In this document: one piece after another, positions 1 through 14,560 of the stretch
Layout of the letters: each line of letters opens with the position of its first letter
How positions within the stretch are numbered: position 1 is the first letter of the stretch
Notes under the pieces: generated by a model
What the model saw: the letters and a program-made list of their open reading frames with translations, nothing else
Told to the model about the DNA's origin: nothing
Database searches by the model: none
DNA from: Rosa chinensis
Lineage: Eukaryota > Streptophyta > Magnoliopsida > Rosales > Rosaceae
Assembly (NCBI RefSeq): GCF_002994745.2
Contig: NC_037089.1
Coordinates: forward strand, 563,001-627,000
Direction of reading: 5' to 3'
Length of the DNA stretch: 64,000 nt
Position numbers and translations under genes: made by a program

Positions 1-2041
1 ACTGTAATGCATTTAACTCATTTTCATTGAGACCATTAACTCCTGCAGCTTCTGTTTCCTGAGCTTGAGACTCAGTTACTTGTGGTGCATCATGTTCAAC
101 ATCATCTTCTCCCTGAGAATGAGGGTCTTGAATATCTTCAGGGTCTTGAATATCTTCAGAATGAGGGTCTTGAATATCTTCAGGGTCTTGAATATCTTCA
201 GATGCACTATCAGAATCAGAAGTAGTGGAGATATCAGCAACACCAACACCACCATCTGTACTTATGTCCCCCTGCAACTCAGTGAGGTTCTCACGGAGTG
301 GCACAACAATTATGGTAGAGGGCTGCACTTGAGGTGGGGAAGAAGTAGAAAAAGTGGGGAAGAATGTAACAGGATCAGCCTTAGCAGATGCAGACTGAGA
401 GAAAGACAAAAATGGAAATGTGGTTTCATCATGAACAACATGCCTAGAGATCCACAACTTGTTGAGAGAGATACTGTAACAAAAAACTCCTTTGTACCCT
501 AAAGCATAACCCAAGAATACACACTGAGTAGTTCGAGGATCTAATTTGTCATGAGTATAAGGTCTAAGATATGGATAACAAGAAGATCCAAACACTCTAA
601 GCTGTGTTACATCAGGAGGCTTATGAAATAGAAGCTCATAAGGAGAAGACATATGCAGTGACTTACAGGGCATTCTGTTGATTAGATAACAGGAATGAGC
701 AGTACTATGGAACCAAAACTGTTTAGGAAGACCTGCAGTTGACATCAAGGAAATAGCTGTTTCCACAATATGTCTATTTTTCCTCTCAGCAACTCCATTT
801 TGCTGAGGAGTATAAGGACAGGTAATTTGATGTAAGATACCTTTTGAAAGCATAAAATTATGAAAAGCTTTGCTATTAAACTCCCCTCCACCATCTGTCT
901 GAAATGTCTTAATTGTCAAACCAAACTGAGTTTGTACAAAAGCACAGAAATGCACAAATTTGGCAAGAACATCTGATTTATTGATAAGTGGGAAAATCCA
1001 CACAAACTTTGTACAGTCATCAATGAATGTAACATAGTATCTATATCCTTCTATGGACAAGCTTGGGGCAGGTCCCCACACATCAGAATGCACCTCATGG
1101 AAGGGCACAGAAGAGTGAGACACTAAATCATTAAAAGGCAGTCTATGCATCTTACCTTCTAAACAAAAGGAACAAATATGACTAGGAGGAGAATTAGAGA
1201 GCTTTATTTGAGAGCTAGAGAGCATCTTGGTCATCACAGGTTGAGACGGATGACCTAAACGCTGGTGCCAAATAGGAAAAGATGCTAAAGATCCAACAAA
1301 GGCAGTGTGAGACAGGGAACTTATTGATGAAATTTGTGGTGTCTTGAAGAGAAACAGTCCCTCTTCACTACTCTTTCCTTGATACAGAACAGCTTTTGTT
1401 ACTTTGTCCTATAGAGCAATATCATTCTCATCAAGAGTTATAAAGCAATTATTATCTCTGCATAATTTTGTAAAGGATAGCAGGTTCATGGCTAGACTAG
1501 GAACATGTAGAACTTGATTTAGTTTCAAAACATGATTAGCAGGCTTAATGTAGCTAGACCCAGTATGTGCTACAGTCAAACCTGCTCCATTGCCAATAGT
1601 GATCTTGTTGTCTGAGGCATAAGGTTGAGCAATGGTCAAGTTCCTCAGGTCAGAGGTCATGTGGTGAGTAGCCCCAGAATCACCAACCCATACTTCAGTA
1701 TTATTTGGGGTGCCAGCAGTACCAGAAGATGAAGCTCCAATGCTTGGATGAAAACCACCAGGGAAGGTTGATGTAGTAGCTCCATTGGACACCAAGTATC
1801 CACCATGAGATGGCTGAAATATACCATTGTGATCACCATTATTTTGTGCAACCAATGCAGCAAGAGAGGCAGGTGGCTCAGAGCCTTGATAGGCAAAGTT
1901 GGTTCTGTGAGTACAATTCAAAGCAACATGGCCCTTTAATCCACAAATCTGACAAGTAGGAATAGACAATGAAGGATGTCCAGCAGGAACATCTGATCTA
2001 TAGAAACAGTTTGTAGCAGTATGACCCTTCTTAGAGCAAAT
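1..2041 (-). pseudogene. Copia protease-integrase region
   Basis: Reading leftward from the stop at 2042-2044, the same frame gives a broken and then an intact CCHC knuckle (CQICGLKGHVALNC), the retroviral-type protease motif DSGATHHM near 1660-1680, then a TAG stop at 1409-1411. After it come the GAG-pre-integrase motif (WHQRLGHPS, about 1250) and the integrase core with its conserved residues around FIDD, FQTDGGGEF and the PYTPQQNGVAER box near 790-830. The acidic minisatellite tail follows. The frame stays open through position 1. Integrase joins cDNA to host DNA and the protease cleaves the polyprotein. The nonsense codons make this a pseudogene. Confidence 0.9.
116..203. repeat. Short minisatellite in copia integrase C-terminal tail
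   Basis: A unit reading roughly GGGTCTTGAATATCTTCA on the plus strand is repeated about four times with small changes. On the minus strand it adds acidic repeats of the form EDIQDP and EDIQDPHS to the variable tail after the integrase core. Length is a multiple of three, so the frame is kept. Confidence 0.8.
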
Positions 2042-3019
2042 TTAGCACTCAGGTGCAGGTCCATTGCTTGATGGCCTATTTTGAGGCAGTGTAACTTGTT
2101 GACTCTTGTACTCAGGATTCTGATAGCAAGTGCTGGTAAGATGACCATGTTTCCCACAGATTTGACACTTGTGAACACGAAAGCATGTGTCCACAGTGTG
2201 TCCTCTCTTCCCACACACTGGACACTCAGTACTGCCACTAGTTTGTTTTCCATCCTTCCCTTTACCATCACCCTTGTGACCCCATCCTCTTGTATCACCA
2301 TCTCTTTCCCCATTCCTGTATCCATCACCTCGAGCCACCATAACACTCATGTTGGAATGGAGGGAAAAACTTCCTTCAATGCGCCTTTCTGCAGAAAGCA
2401 ATTGCGATCTCAGGTCTCGAAGAGTAATAGGTGTCTCTCGTCCCTCAATCACAGTTCTAACTGTGGAATATTCATCTGGCAGTCCATTTAGGATAACAAT
2501 GATAATGTCCTCATCTGGAATAGCAACTCCAACAGACAGGAGTTGATCACGAGCATTCTTCACGCGCTGTAAGTACTTCTCAACAGATTCTCCTCATTTT
2601 CTAAGTGTGTGTAACTCAGATTTGAGCTGCATGACACTCACTCTGGACACAGCAGAAAACCGTTCTTGAAGTGCAAGCCAAGCTTGCCGAGATGTTTTGC
2701 AGCCAATAATCACATCCACAATGTCTTCATCCAGTGTTGCCATAAGCAAACTCAGTAGAGCCATATCAGTTTGTTTCCAGGCTTTATATGCATCAGTTTC
2801 TTCATTAGTAACCTGGCCTTCTGTAGTAAGGGCATAATGAGGTGGAGCCATCTCAGTGCCAGCATAATATCCGAAAAGACCATTTCCAGTTAGAGTAGAC
2901 TCGAACTGAAAGCTCCATTTGATGAAGTTTCTTTCTCCCAGTCGCATAGTAATCACACTCAGTAGTGAGTGTACATCAGAGTGAGTAAGTGCAGGTGTAG
3001 TACCAATTCGAGGTGCCAT
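2042..3019 (-). pseudogene. Copia gag with zinc knuckles
   Basis: The likely start is the ATG at 3019 (MAPRIGTTPALTH), not the upstream in-frame ATG at 3094, because the leader region before 3019 does not look like gag. The capsid-like region runs to a TGA at 2594-2596, directly before the GESVEKYLQRVK stretch that continues gag in the same frame. Two CCHC zinc knuckles follow (CPVCGKRGHTVDTC and CQICGKHGHLTSTC), then a TAA at 2042-2044 that falls inside a third knuckle. Gag packages the RNA into virus-like particles. Two nonsense changes and no frameshift suggest a fairly recent loss. Confidence 0.88.
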
Positions 3020-3613
3020 TAGTAACCTTCTGCAAATATCCAACAATAATTTTCTATAGAGAACAGTAATTGCAAGAACGTCGCCAAATTCCACAACTTA
3101 ATAGAGATTAGCAGCCTTAAACCGTAGATCCTTCAATTTGAATCAACGTTTACTCAATTTTGCCCTATTTGCTCAGACATGTCCACTCATATTACTTATC
3201 ATCAAAACAATTTACTCAAATTGTGCTCTATACACAAAACATCTCTTCAATTTTCTAGAATGTTAGCTCAGATTTTGCTCAACAAGACACAGTGCTCAGA
3301 TTTTGCTCAACAAGACATAGTGCTCAAGGTTTTATACATGATTTTGCTCATTTTGCTCAAGAATATAGCTAGAAAACACAAATCACTTCACAGAAGTACA
3401 GAGACAAGTACGATTCACCTTTACAAGATCAGCGAGCACTAGAATAGCTTTGAATTGAAAGTTGAAGAAGAGCGACACTTGATTCAAGCTTCGTAGACGA
3501 TCAAGGCTTCAAATCGTAGCAGAAACGAAACGAAATCTGAAATCACAAAAGATAATCACTCACACAACAATAAGGATGCGGAAGCATGAATTACAGATCC
3601 CGAATCTATGAAG

Positions 3614-3625
3614 GCTCTGATACCA
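3614..3625 (-). other. Primer-binding site (initiator tRNA-Met type)
   Basis: On the minus strand this reads TGGTATCAGAGC, the complement of the 3' end of plant initiator tRNA-Met that primes minus-strand synthesis in most copia elements. It abuts the LTR end directly and fixes the element's orientation. Confidence 0.9.
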
Positions 3626-3918
3626 TGATAGCCATGGCCTCAGAGAAGAGCTAGGGTTTGAAGGTTGCAAGAGAGAGAGAGGAAAACGAGAGAGAAGAGC
3701 ACACCGATCTTTCTGTTATAGATGTTTTTTTGTTACAGAAAAAGAGCAAGAGATCTACTATTTATACTAGTCACGACCTATTCATCCTTTCTAACTAACT
3801 AATTAGCATGACCAATTAATTAGTAACTAATCAACTAATTAACAGATACTACAGCTGGAGACAGCTGGCATTAGAGACGTATTGAAACTGACGAAGCTTC
3901 TAGTTTCTCCAACTAACA
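3626..3918 (-). repeat. Copia 5' LTR
   Basis: About 293 bp, starting TGTTAGTTGG and ending GGCTATCA on the minus strand, immediately upstream of the primer-binding site. A TATA-like box (TATAAATAG, 3758-3766) lies mid-LTR, followed by a CT-rich leader, as expected for the promoter that makes genomic RNA. The outer end at 3918 is chosen from the TG dinucleotide and is the less certain boundary. Confidence 0.75.
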
Positions 3919-5425
3919 TTCAGTACACGGCTTGAAGACACACGCACCGTTGAGATTTGACAGTTTTGAGTAATAAATAACGGACCCTACATATGGACTG
4001 CTGAAATTGCATAATTTGTGTATATAGACTTGTACCGCCTTATATAAAAGAATTTTCGCTAAAAGGAATTAAAAGCTATAGGAAATTGGTAGCCTCGCCT
4101 TGGGAATTTGGTTTGGACTACTTGTTAGGACCGTCAGATGGCCGGCTTTACAAGCTACCATTTATCACTACTACAAACATGGCTTCTTGCCACTACAATT
4201 GAAAACAACATGAACACAAAGTAGTTGGGAGTTTAATCAGTACTTGTTATTGACTCGTACTTTACAAGACGTCAAGTTTGTTTTTCAATAATAGTGTGAT
4301 AAAATCAATAAAATGATCTCTAAGAATGGGGGCCTTGTAGTGAGTTGGGTTCTGTAGTGGAATATAGAGATGCCCAGAAATAATGTTAATGCCCATCAGA
4401 ATTTGTGATAATCTAAAAAGATTTGTGTTTTTGCATGTGTATGATGATGAAATTGAACATGGGTGATACTTAAACAACATGATCTGAAAGGCAGATCGTG
4501 AAATTAAAGTCCACTTAACAAAAAAATATGCCCCAATTTTTGTCTGCAACGTACACTTTTAAAACCATGATTGAAAGGGACCCGCACCAGCATTTTGAAT
4601 TTGCTACAAGTCGTTTCCCATGCTATCAACATTCACGGATTCACCTTCACGTTAAAACGGGACAGTGCTCAGCTGCTCACTTCTTGATCAACCCCACATA
4701 ACGACGCCGTTAGAGCGTCGGCGTAGAATTACCCGCCAAAAGTAGTAGGCCGTACGTACAAGTTACAGAGGATAAGGAGGGTGGTGCCTGGAATAGTGCG
4801 AACCCGTGGTTCACGCACTACCCCCAACCCGAGAACCCGAAACGCGTCGGACTTAGAGGCTCGTGCCCTCTGAATCGTCGCCTCCAGTCTGCCACTCGCA
4901 CAAAGGAGAAGTGAGACCACCATGCAGCTAATAAAGTAATTAAACTTTTTCTTAGTAATCCTACTCGTAATCTTCTTTCCATAAACCCTAAACCTACTCT
5001 GGTAAAAAGTAGAAAATAAAAAAATTAAAAAAAATCTTCATCCTGAGGAGAACCTCGTAAACATGCATGTAAAACCTCAAGGAATCATAACCATGTTTTG
5101 ATAATGTTGATGAAAGCCAATTTTACCGATCGTTGATCATCGATCGAGAAGGATAAGGAGCTGGAAAGAGCAAGCATCTGGTCATAAAATAATATTGGTA
5201 TTGTGCGCAGAGAATAAACTCCAGAGTTGTCTACTCAAACTGTTGTCCTATGTGACCATGGAGGGGCATGAATCCAACGAGAAAAAACACAGTGCCGATT
5301 GATATTCTCGAACATGCATTTGTTATTTTATATCTACGTTTGTTCTTCACTAGTTTAAGCGAAATATAATATAGCTCATAAATGTTGGTTTATTCTTGAG
5401 CTTGATCGATGCAAACACTCATAAG
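3919..5425. other. Host intergenic sequence, no gene seen
   Basis: No ORF with family features and no RNA gene was recognised. The stretch around 4680-4930 is more G+C rich than its surroundings and has a 64-codon minus-strand ORF (4729-4923), but no recognisable motif or splice context. Confidence 0.5.
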
Positions 5426-5657
5426 AGTAAGTTCACTCGTTGGATCATTATGTCACATACTATTCACTGCTTTTTAGTATTTATTTTCACTCTCTGAACC
5501 AGGAGCACAGTTTCCAATGAGACCTGGGTCACCAGGTCAGCTTGCAGGTCACCAGGGTGACCCAGGACACGAAATACACTATGCTATGTCCGTGATCCAG
5601 AGAGTGAAAATACACATAAAAAGCAGTGAATAGTAGGTAACCAACGGGTGGACTTGC
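5426..5657. mobile_element. MITE-like inverted-repeat element
   Basis: About 230 bp with no coding capacity. The two ends are long imperfect inverted repeats of about 70 bp. The left arm contains GTAAGTTCACTCGTTGG and TACTATTCACTGCTTTTTA, and the right arm holds their complements. The loop is rich in CAGGTCACC words. I could not settle a target-site duplication, so the superfamily is open. Confidence 0.7.
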
Positions 5658-6517
5658 TTTAAGTATGAATCTTATAGCTGTAATATAACTCGGCAAACTA
5701 GCCTTCCAGTGGGGTACATACTCACCAATATAATTTACATATCTAAATCTTTAATAAATTTTGATTACCTCTCACTAATTAGTTACGGAAGTATAAAGTT
5801 GATCCCGATAAAGAAGAGCGTTACCTTAGCTAGAAAAAATGAAACACACCCCAGACAATGGCAATATAGAGTTAGCATTACCTCTTCGGGTGAGTAACCG
5901 TAGTAGCATTTTTATTACCCTAGCCTCTTAACGCACAATAATCAAATAACATTATAATGTTGAAAATGAAACCAAGCGTATAGAAGTTGAAGTTTCCTAA
6001 CTAAGATTCACTATTACGTGTGTTCATATTAAGCTCGATCAACAATTCGTTCACTGGAATTGCATGATAATTACCCGAGCTCCATGTTAAAACCCTATAG
6101 GCCCAAGCACAACTTCAGGAAGGCCCAGACCACATGAATAAGCTCAAAATTAGAAGGGCTGGATATCAAGAATTGAATGACATGAAGGGTCCAGTCCGAC
6201 AACGCCTTGTACAAAACAATCTTAAACTCGGTTGTGTGTGTGTACGGGGTTCTCATTTACATCTCTAACGTTGTTTGTCATTCTGCTGGGTCTGCCTGAA
6301 CCTCTCAACTTGTATCGGATTCGGATTCTGAATAATCCCCAATCCTCTTCCCCTTCCCAAAAACCTCTTCTTTCTTCTTCTTCAAATTCTCCCCTTCACA
6401 TCTTCATGGCCTTGGGTTTCGGACCCTGAATACTTTAGTCCCCTTATCTTCTTCTTCTTCTTCTTCTAGCTGGGTTTGGGTTTGTTTGTGTGTGTTCGAT
6501 TTCCATTGATTACCAAA
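5658..6517. promoter_or_regulatory. Upstream region and 5' leader of the FAM133-like gene
   Basis: No other gene is seen. From about 6330 the sequence becomes rich in CTT/TTC, including a TTC run near 6450, which is typical of a plant 5' untranslated leader just before the ATG at 6518. The exact promoter was not located. Confidence 0.45.
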
Positions 6518-8831
6518 ATGGGCAAGAATCAAGCTTACAAAGCTATGCAGAGAGCCAGGCTGGGATCCAGCTCCGCTGGCCCCGATGAGGTCGAAGACGG
6601 CATGGTTTGTACCCTTTCATACCACCACCACCACCAACCCTCCTTTTTTCTATTTCCTTCCCATTTACCAATTCCATATTAAAGATTGAATCTTGGTTTT
6701 TAATCACTACTTTGTAATTGTCTGCTGTTTACTGAATTTTTGTTTATAATATCTGATTCTCTAGGATTCCAACTGAGTTCCTTATGTTTAGTCTTGTAAA
6801 TTTTGATGCTTTCTTTACCATTTACATAGTTGACTCTGCTAATTGGCTTCTTTTTTAGATATAGTTTCATCTATGGTTTAGGTATTTGGAACGTCATTTA
6901 CGAATGCTGTTTACATTTTAGCTTCTTGATGATGAGGTTAGCTTAAGCTCCTTGATATGGCTGCGTCCTTAACTCTTGTGGACGTGGAGTGTGTCTCTAG
7001 CTCATTCATATTGGCTTGCTTTCAAACTTTCAGTGATTATGATTTGCTCTCAGTTGCTGACATTAGTTTGAAATTTCAAATTAAATTTACTATGGATATA
7101 GATTATGATGATGACGTCGTGATGTTTCTGTAATTGAAATTGCTATGATAATCCTACAATATTATTGTTTTCTCGATGCTTTGTTTTTCTATACTTTTAC
7201 TGATGAGGACTGTCGCAGGTGGATGGTTCATTTCATTCACCAGAGTGGCATGCTGCTCGTTTGGCTAGCCTTAAAACTTCTCATACAATTACCTGGGAGG
7301 AGTATAAAAAGAAGCAAAAGGTAACTTTTCTGCATTGGACTCTTCTCTATCATTTGCTTCTTTCATATCTTTTGGATTATTTTACTCGTTGAAATAAGTT
7401 TTGTCAGCTGTTTTGGAAACACCCACTCCCCCTCTTCTAGTAGTAGTTTCTACTGTAGATGACATAACTTAGCTGTTAAACAAATCTCATCGATACCCAG
7501 AATGACTAGATGTCTGCCCTTATAACTTGGATGACCTAGATGAAGTCTTCTTAGGATCCAGTTCATTCTTTTTAAGTTGATTGCAATAATGAGTCTCTAT
7601 TTTAGACTTTAGTAACTACAACCTATGCATTTTCTCTAAAATCTATTGTGTTCCTTTATTATGATTATTATTATCATATATACTAAGTTGTGTATTAATC
7701 TACTAGGAAGATGAACTGAGAAAAGGGGAACTGGAAAAAGATACCGATAGAATGATGAGAGAATACAGGGCTCAACTGGATGCCGAAAGGGCTCGCAAGC
7801 TTGCCAATGGAAGAAACCACTCTAGTAGCAAGTCTGATCGCAAAAAAGGTTGGTTTCAAAGTGGGAATACAAATATCAGCCTATGCCTTTATTTCTATTG
7901 TTCCCGTTACTGAAGATCAGTATATTTCCTTGCAGATAAGAAGGATAAAGATTTAAAGAAACGCAGCAGCAGCAGCAGCAGCAGAAAGAGAAAGGTGCTT
8001 ATTTCCTACTATTTGCTGTTGTGTCACTGGTGTTTGTGGTGGTGGATTCTGTGTGTTTCAATACTGCATTGCACTATAAAGAGAAAAGCATGAATTGAGG
8101 AAGGTTGATATGAAGTTGGCTCTGCTTTTACTGGTCTGGTCTTTGCATAATGTGAAAGGAGTTGTACCCTTTATCAAAATTTTGCAAATTACATGAGTTA
8201 TCGTCCTACATATAATGGCTAATAGTTTGGAAAGATATATTTGACATATTTGTCGTCAGTCTTTCCCTTCTTTGAGCGACATTTAAACATCTGTAGTTCC
8301 CTGAGTTTGTAAATTTTGGTAGGCATCTGAAAATGAGCTATTGCTTGTTGTTTAGTTCATTTGAACTGGGTTGTCATGCTGATCAATTTTGGAGTAGTAT
8401 ATTATTTCATTATTTGGTAGTTATTTTCTAAGCTAATATTATTCGCACTCCCTATTAGCTTCTTGCATTCTTTCTGAGTCTGTAGAGTTTATAAATGATT
8501 TTGGAGACAATTAACATGCGATTCCAGATAGTAGTTTCTATTTTAAATTTGAAAATCTCTATCAAGAGAATTGAAATCTGAAGTCTCATTTCAATCTTTT
8601 GCTTTGCAGCATTCAAGAAGGAGATCCTCAGAGTCTAGCTCCTCGACTTCATCGTCAGATTCTTCCAGTAGTGAAGAAGATGACAGAGAATCAAGAAGAT
8701 CCAAGTCCAGGTCTAAGAGAACAAAAAAGGAAAAGAAGCACAGGTCAAGAACCAAGCACTCTAGCAGTGATGATGACGAGGCTGATGGCCCTGTTCCACT
8801 TTCCCGATTCTTTGGAAGTGTCAAGAGCTAG
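6518..8831 (+). CDS. FAM133-like Ser/Arg-rich basic nuclear protein
   Basis: Five exons join cleanly: 6518-6604, 7219-7320, 7707-7848, 7936-7994 and 8610-8831, giving 203 residues. All introns are GT-AG. The start MGKNQAYKAMQRAR with a nearby SPEWHAARLASL motif matches the plant FAM133-like family. A central charged, probably helical region (about residues 60-100) carries Glu/Lys/Arg runs. The C-terminal third is a low-complexity Ser/Arg/Lys domain like that of splicing-related proteins, ending in PLSRFFGSVKS. A (AGC)n run at about 7963-7983 encodes six serines. Family function is poorly known; a nuclear RNA-processing role is inferred from composition only. It converges on the MAP kinase gene. 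The ATG at 6518 is chosen because it opens the conserved MGKNQAYK start. Confidence 0.85.
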
Positions 8832-9558
8832 CGGCATTATATGACCTATTGTTGTGTATCTTCCTACAATAGGAGATTAGTATGAGTTTCATTTGTCCCT
8901 TATTTTTTCGTCATCTTGCCTGTAAGAATCCCCTTTATTTCGCTACATGATATATTGAGGCCTTATTGCTGATGAGATTTACTTCCTTTGGTACAGTATG
9001 ATTAAATTCATCTCATTCAGTATATTCAGTTGTACAACAAGCATTGATGTAACCTGTTATAAAAGCCTTATGTGAGAGAATGAATTCATATCAAACTCTC
9101 CGAGTTTTTCAAAATGAAGGAATCCGATGGTTTTGCTATTTTATGTCACGGTGCTTTTCGTCGGTAGTTTTAGTACCGGAGGCTTGTACTGGAGGCTGTT
9201 CGGCAGTGAAAAGATTTTCAAGCTTTTGTAGAGCTAGGCCAAGGCATGTCCTGGCGAGGATAAATGATGAATGAAACAAGGATACAGCACGCAGATGTAA
9301 TTGATTTTCAAGCTTTTGGATTATTTCAAGAAATATTAATCCCAGCAGTGCTTAATTCAATAACTAAATAAACAGAAAGCTTGATACAAACATCCATTAT
9401 CACCGTTCCGGATTTCCAGTTAAATCAAATACCGCCAATCTAATACCTTCCACTTTTGGATGGAACATATTTACAGGAAGAAATCAATCCGATCACCAAA
9501 GACATGGAACGTAAACAACACACTAATGAAAACCAAAATGAAAAGAAATTTTCATTCC
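8832..9558. other. Convergent intergenic region (two 3' UTRs)
   Basis: This lies between the stop codons of two convergent genes and presumably holds both 3' untranslated regions. The plus-strand transcript probably ends near 9060-9080 (AT-rich, ATAAAAG at 9058-9064). No other gene is seen. Confidence 0.5.
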
Positions 9559-12855
<3,297 letters not shown>

Positions 12856-12970
12856 TTGATTGATTGATTGATTGATTTGGTTGGTCTTTTTTCTATTTCT
12901 GGAGTTTGGGTTTGTTGGCAGTGAGAAGCTCAAGCTCAGCCCTAAGTTTAGCCAATAGCTATTGCTTTTA

Positions 12971-12995
12971 GAGAGAGAGAGAGAGAGAGAGAGAG
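12971..12995. repeat. GA microsatellite upstream of the MAP kinase
   Basis: An uninterrupted (GA)n tract of about 25 bases lies 115 bp upstream of the kinase ATG, so it reads CT-rich in the direction of transcription. CT/GA runs are common in plant 5' leaders and core promoters. An allelic length polymorphism is likely. Confidence 0.9.
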
Positions 12996-14486
12996 TGTTG
13001 GGTGTGTGGTGTACTTGTGTGTGTATGGTTCTGATTATTAGAGAGAAAGGGTATAGTTATGGGAACTTGACTTTGGAAATCACTTGCGTGCGTCTGTTTT
13101 GTTTTGCTGTACCCTTTTGGTCAAACACATCTAACAAAGTAACAGTATCTACTAGCATACATGCCCGCGCGTTGCTGCGGGTTTTGGAACGGACTGTGCA
13201 AGTTTTGAAAGATAGAAAATTTAGTTCATATATATAAAATAATTGCTGTTAAAACAGCTTCTCAAAAATATATGGATTCATGCTCCATATGAGGAGCTTG
13301 TTATTACCATTAATATATATGTTCTGGTAATGTTCAAATATATATTACAAATGCTGTTAAAACAGCTTCTCCAAAATACAGTGATCTACTTATAGGCTAA
13401 CCTAGTGATTATATCAAAAGTGACATCAGTTGCTGAGAGGTTGTTAGCCTAGTGATGATTAGCTATGGAGGTTGTCCAAAAAGTTGTTGCCTCCATTTCT
13501 ATTTACACAAAAAAGTGACATGGTATTTCAATCCATTTTTTCTTTGTTCATAGTGTCTGGATGATGTTGCTGATTCAGTGCTTCCTTCCCTGTTATTATG
13601 AAAGTAAGAAGTTATAGAAGAAGTCAAAGAAGTGATAGGTAAACAAATGAAAATAACATGCATGTAGTTGTTACCTGCGGGGGTTTTTGTCTGGATTGGT
13701 AGCAAATAGTTGTCTTCTTCCTTTATCGACGGATATGTTTTTGTCATACGTATATAAAGATTCAATATGCGCTTTAGTGACATATTCGAATATTACTGTT
13801 CGACAACTAATTATGTTTTTCATTGATTCTTGGTCTTTAACTTTTAAGTTTCAAGCTATGAGTGGAAATTGAGAGTTGAACCCTAAGTTTAGTTTTCAAC
13901 AATTTCATACCCTGGAATTAGCAGCACTTTAATGCTAGACATGTATGTGTCAATTAGCAGCACTTTTTTCAACAACTAATTTGCACCGAGAAATATGTAA
14001 CAATCCATCGGATACATCCTTGAACATTAATAAAATAACACGTATTGATAAGTAATATCAAAATAATAGGTAACCAATTAACTGGGCGATTCCACTTTTC
14101 ATAACTCTTTCACAAAATGAATAAAAGATATTTATTTTGACAAAAGTAGAAAATCAATAACACAAACCAAAAGAGAAGACACAATTCTCACTAAAAAGGT
14201 AGCAGCAAATAAAAACATGTATATATATGTTTTAAAAAATATTGAAAGAAATCTGTAACTCATAGAAGTAAAAATATAAGCTGATGAATAAAACAAACAC
14301 AGCTTACACTCTGTTTCACCAAGTTTAGTTTTTAGATGAGCATCACTTTCAGTCTTTCTATAGTTTTTAGATATCCAAAATACTGGATTTATAAGTATTT
14401 ATGACCACTCTATTAACAGACCTCTTGGTTTGAGACAGATGAAAGTAAACTTATGACTTTGAACAAAAAGCTTTAGGTAAACTTAC
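12996..14486. other. Non-coding stretch upstream of the kinase
   Basis: The first few hundred bases probably include the kinase promoter. A motif reading GCTGTTAAAACAGCTTCTC occurs twice (about 13245 and 13358) in AT-rich surroundings and is partly self-complementary (CTGTTAAAACAG). No gene was recognised. Confidence 0.4.
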
Positions 14487-14560
14487 TTTGCTTATTCAAC
14501 TTATCAATCTGCTCCTTCAAGATCTCGGGATCCTTCTTCAAAATCCCCACCTCCCTCACT
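14487..14560 (-). pseudogene. WBP11-like exon fragment
   Basis: The minus strand encodes REVGILKKDPE followed by ILKEQIDKLNK, which resembles the conserved N-terminal block of plant WBP11 (WW-domain-binding splicing factor) proteins. A consensus splice donor (GTAAGT) follows at 14486, so this looks like a true exon end. Neither the usual lysine-rich start upstream nor the following exon was found within 1.5 kb. Most likely it is a relic of a gene whose leader may be the duplicated block at 15.8-16.2 kb. The assignment rests on one short motif. Confidence 0.5.

Larger units (their letters stand above)
1..3918 (-). mobile_element. Ty1/copia retrotransposon, 3' part beyond window
   Basis: The element reads on the minus strand as 5' LTR (3626-3918), primer-binding site (3614-3625), gag, zinc knuckles, aspartic protease and integrase. 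The window edge falls at the end of the integrase region, so reverse transcriptase, RNase H and the 3' LTR are not visible. Protease and integrase upstream of RT is the copia order. Three in-frame stops break the polyprotein, so this copy looks inactive. The target-site duplication cannot be checked because the other end lies outside the window. Confidence 0.93.

Noticed and set aside
65..502. Plus-strand 145-codon ORF with repeated RVLNIFR words
   Set aside because: It is the opposite strand of the copia integrase tail; the repeats come from the minisatellite at 116-203.
4729..4923. Possible small minus-strand gene
   Set aside because: Only 64 codons, no motif, no leader or splice features; left as intergenic.
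8591..8824. Minus-strand ORF rich in Leu and Ser
   Set aside because: Complement of the Ser/Arg-rich last exon of the FAM133-like gene.
13245..13380. Pair of GCTGTTAAAACAGCTTCTC words as an element boundary
   Set aside because: Same orientation, no flanking duplication and no defined interior; probably local duplication in AT-rich DNA.
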